Source: Bacteroidales bacterium
GTDB lineage: Bacteria; Bacteroidota; Bacteroidia; Bacteroidales; UBA7960
Direction of reading: 5' to 3'
DNA: 6,451 nt
Assembly: GCA_007122745.1 (NCBI GenBank)
Contig: SKTA01000132.1
Location: 1 to 6,451 of the forward strand
A program made the translations under genes and the position numbers. The notes beneath the pieces were generated by a model. That model had not been told where the DNA came from. It made no database searches and was given only the letters and a program-made list of their open reading frames with translations. Shown piece by piece: positions 5,219-6,451 of this stretch (the first letter of the stretch is position 1; the number at the start of each line of letters is the position of its first letter).

Positions 5219-6115
5219 ATGGATAAAAACACATTAGAAATCACAGAGCAGCCGGAGGGTTTGGGGTTTGCCAGCATGCGTGAGCTGGTAAACCAAACCC
5301 TCAGAAAAAATTTTGGCAGCAAGCTGAAATCCGGTTATGTGCCTTCAGGCTTTAAAGAGCTTGATAAAAAGTTGGGTGGATTTAAAAACGGACAATTATA
5401 TACGATCGCGGTTAAACCCGGAATGGGTAAAACCGCTTTTTTATTGTCCTTATCCAACAACATGGCGATCAAAGACGACTACTCCGTTGCGATCTTTTCC
5501 TCCGAACGGTCCAATATTAAGATCACTAACCGGTTGATTGAGAGTGAGACCGGTATGTCGTTAGATAAACTTCATGCCGGTGGCTTTAAAGACAGTGAGA
5601 AAGACCACATGCTTTCGGTTTTAAGCAATATTGCCAAAGCAAAGATCTTTATTGACGATACGCCTGCATTACCGGTTGAGTCGCTGTCATTGAAGGCAAA
5701 ACAGTTAAAAAAGATGCATGCTGTTGATGTCATCATCATCGACTATCTGGAACTGCTTACCTCATCAGATGAAGGCAGATTGGATCGACCGGTACATCTG
5801 TCCGGGATTATGGAGAAACTCAGGGAGATGGCTCATGATATCAACTTGCCTGTATTGCTCTTTACACAGATAACAGGACCTGTTAATGGTGCGAAACCTG
5901 AATCGGACCATTCTTTAAGTACATTCCCGGCATTTCTGAACGAAATGTCTGATGTGCTTATGTTCCTGCATCGGAATGATGCAAGCATTAGGCCTTTACA
6001 AGCCGGTAAAAGTGCTGTTGAACTGATGATCGTTAATAAAAAAGAGGGGAATGAAGAAACGATGGTGCCCCTGCATTTCATTGGCAGCATCGCGAAATTT
6101 GCAGATTTTTCCTAA
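5219..6115 (+). CDS. stand-alone DnaB C-terminal-like (RecA-fold) ATPase
   Basis: The 298-residue protein matches the motor domain of the replicative helicase DnaB from end to end but lacks the DnaB N-terminal domain and linker. Seen in order: SGFKELDKKLGGFKNGQL (entry to the fold), Walker A KPGMGKT (66-72, K71/T72), IFSSERS with the likely catalytic glutamate E96, IFIDDTPAL, Walker B VIIIDYLELL (D175), LREMAHDINLPVLLFTQI with sensor Q217, and SDVLMFLHRND. ATP binding therefore looks intact. At the C-terminus, VNKKEGN replaces the DnaB pattern A-K-x-R-N-G that supplies the trans-acting lysine and arginine finger: Asn replaces Lys and Lys replaces Arg. It is unlikely to be the replicative helicase and could be a DNA-linked ATPase of another kind, or KaiC/RadA-like. 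The first ATG is used; a later in-frame ATG (codon 20) is less likely. The gene is divergent from the MerR gene and 13 bases before the next gene, so the two probably form an operon. Confidence 0.82.
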   Translation: MDKNTLEITEQPEGLGFASMRELVNQTLRKNFGSKLKSGYVPSGFKELDKKLGGFKNGQLYTIAVKPGMGKTAFLLSLSNNMAIKDDYSVAIFSSERSNIKITNRLIESETGMSLDKLHAGGFKDSEKDHMLSVLSNIAKAKIFIDDTPALPVESLSLKAKQLKKMHAVDVIIIDYLELLTSSDEGRLDRPVHLSGIMEKLREMAHDINLPVLLFTQITGPVNGAKPESDHSLSTFPAFLNEMSDVLMFLHRNDASIRPLQAGKSAVELMIVNKKEGNEETMVPLHFIGSIAKFADFS

Positions 6116-6128
6116 ATTCACTTATCAA

Positions 6129-6451
6129 ATGGCAGTAATAAACGAGAATGAGATGCAATATGAAGCTTTGCTTAATGTGGCAAAGCACATGATCCTTGCA
6201 GCCCGCACTGCCCCCAAGGGTCGTGGGGTGAATAACCTGGGAATGTCCATAATTACAGGAAACGACATTCAGGAATTGGCAAAAGCTTCACAGGAGATTG
6301 GACAAAAAGAGGACTATCATATTTTTGAGCGCGATGCCGCGAATATTCTGAATTCAGCTCAGGCTGTTGTTTTAATTGGAACGAAGATCGCATCCCTGGG
6401 TTTGAAAGTATGCGGATTATGTGGTTTTCCCGATTGCGCTGCAAAAGACAA
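6129..6451 (+). CDS. DUF2148 ferredoxin-like domain protein (3' truncated)
   Basis: The frame runs open from the ATG at 6129 to the window edge, giving 107 residues. The sequence resembles the DUF2148 family of small proteins described as containing a ferredoxin domain: an N-terminal ALLNVAKHMILAARTAPKGRGVNN block, then IFERDAANILNSAQAVVLIGTK, then the cysteine-rich start of the iron-sulfur region CGLCGFPDC (C95, C98, C103). The rest of the cluster-binding part lies beyond the right edge. The function of the family is not established; a redox or iron-sulfur role is inferred from the cysteines. The gene begins 13 bases after the stop of the DnaB-like ATPase on the same strand, so the two are probably co-transcribed. 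Alternative starts exist (for example codon 9, ATG), but the first fits the conserved N-terminus. Confidence 0.85.
   Translation, partial: MAVINENEMQYEALLNVAKHMILAARTAPKGRGVNNLGMSIITGNDIQELAKASQEIGQKEDYHIFERDAANILNSAQAVVLIGTKIASLGLKVCGLCGFPDCAAKD

Overview
The window most likely comes from a member of the Bacteroidota, probably Bacteroidales or a close relative. The base composition is moderately AT-rich and there are few recognisable Shine-Dalgarno sequences. Several start sites are preceded by the Bacteroidota housekeeping promoter pattern (TAnnTTTG, with a TTTG-like box about 19 bp upstream). The ECF sigma factor and the MerR/B12 regulator are also of the type found in that phylum. The species cannot be named from the sequence alone.

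Layout, left to right. (1) The 3' end of rsmA/ksgA (16S rRNA dimethyladenosine transferase), + strand, cut by the window edge. (2) A 442-residue + strand protein with an N-terminal PP2C-like fold, one transmembrane helix and a C-terminal LysM domain; most PP2C metal-binding aspartates are missing, so it looks like a pseudophosphatase spanning the inner membrane. (3) A convergent monofunctional aspartate kinase on the - strand, with a clear promoter. (4) A short non-coding stretch with a strong intrinsic terminator. (5) An ECF sigma factor on the - strand with its own promoter. (6) About 345 bp of very AT-rich non-coding DNA that ends in short repeats. (7) A MerR-family regulator with a CarH/LitR-type cobalamin-binding domain, - strand. 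(8) A divergent + strand operon: a stand-alone DnaB C-terminal-like (RecA-fold) ATPase, then the start of a DUF2148 ferredoxin-like protein, cut by the right edge.

How the genes may work together. RsmA and aspartate kinase are housekeeping genes. The regulator and the sigma factor resemble the MerR-ECF pair that, in many Bacteroidota, heads carotenoid gene clusters and is thought to act as a light/B12 switch. Here no carotenoid gene is present, so the pair would have to act on genes elsewhere. The cobalamin domain keeps the Wx9EH and ExHxxG motifs but has Gln where Thermus CarH has its light-state upper ligand His132, which raises doubt about CarH-style photochemistry. The most unusual proteins are the PP2C-like/TM/LysM fusion and the orphan DnaB-like ATPase. 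No mobile element, CRISPR array, tRNA or rRNA gene was found.
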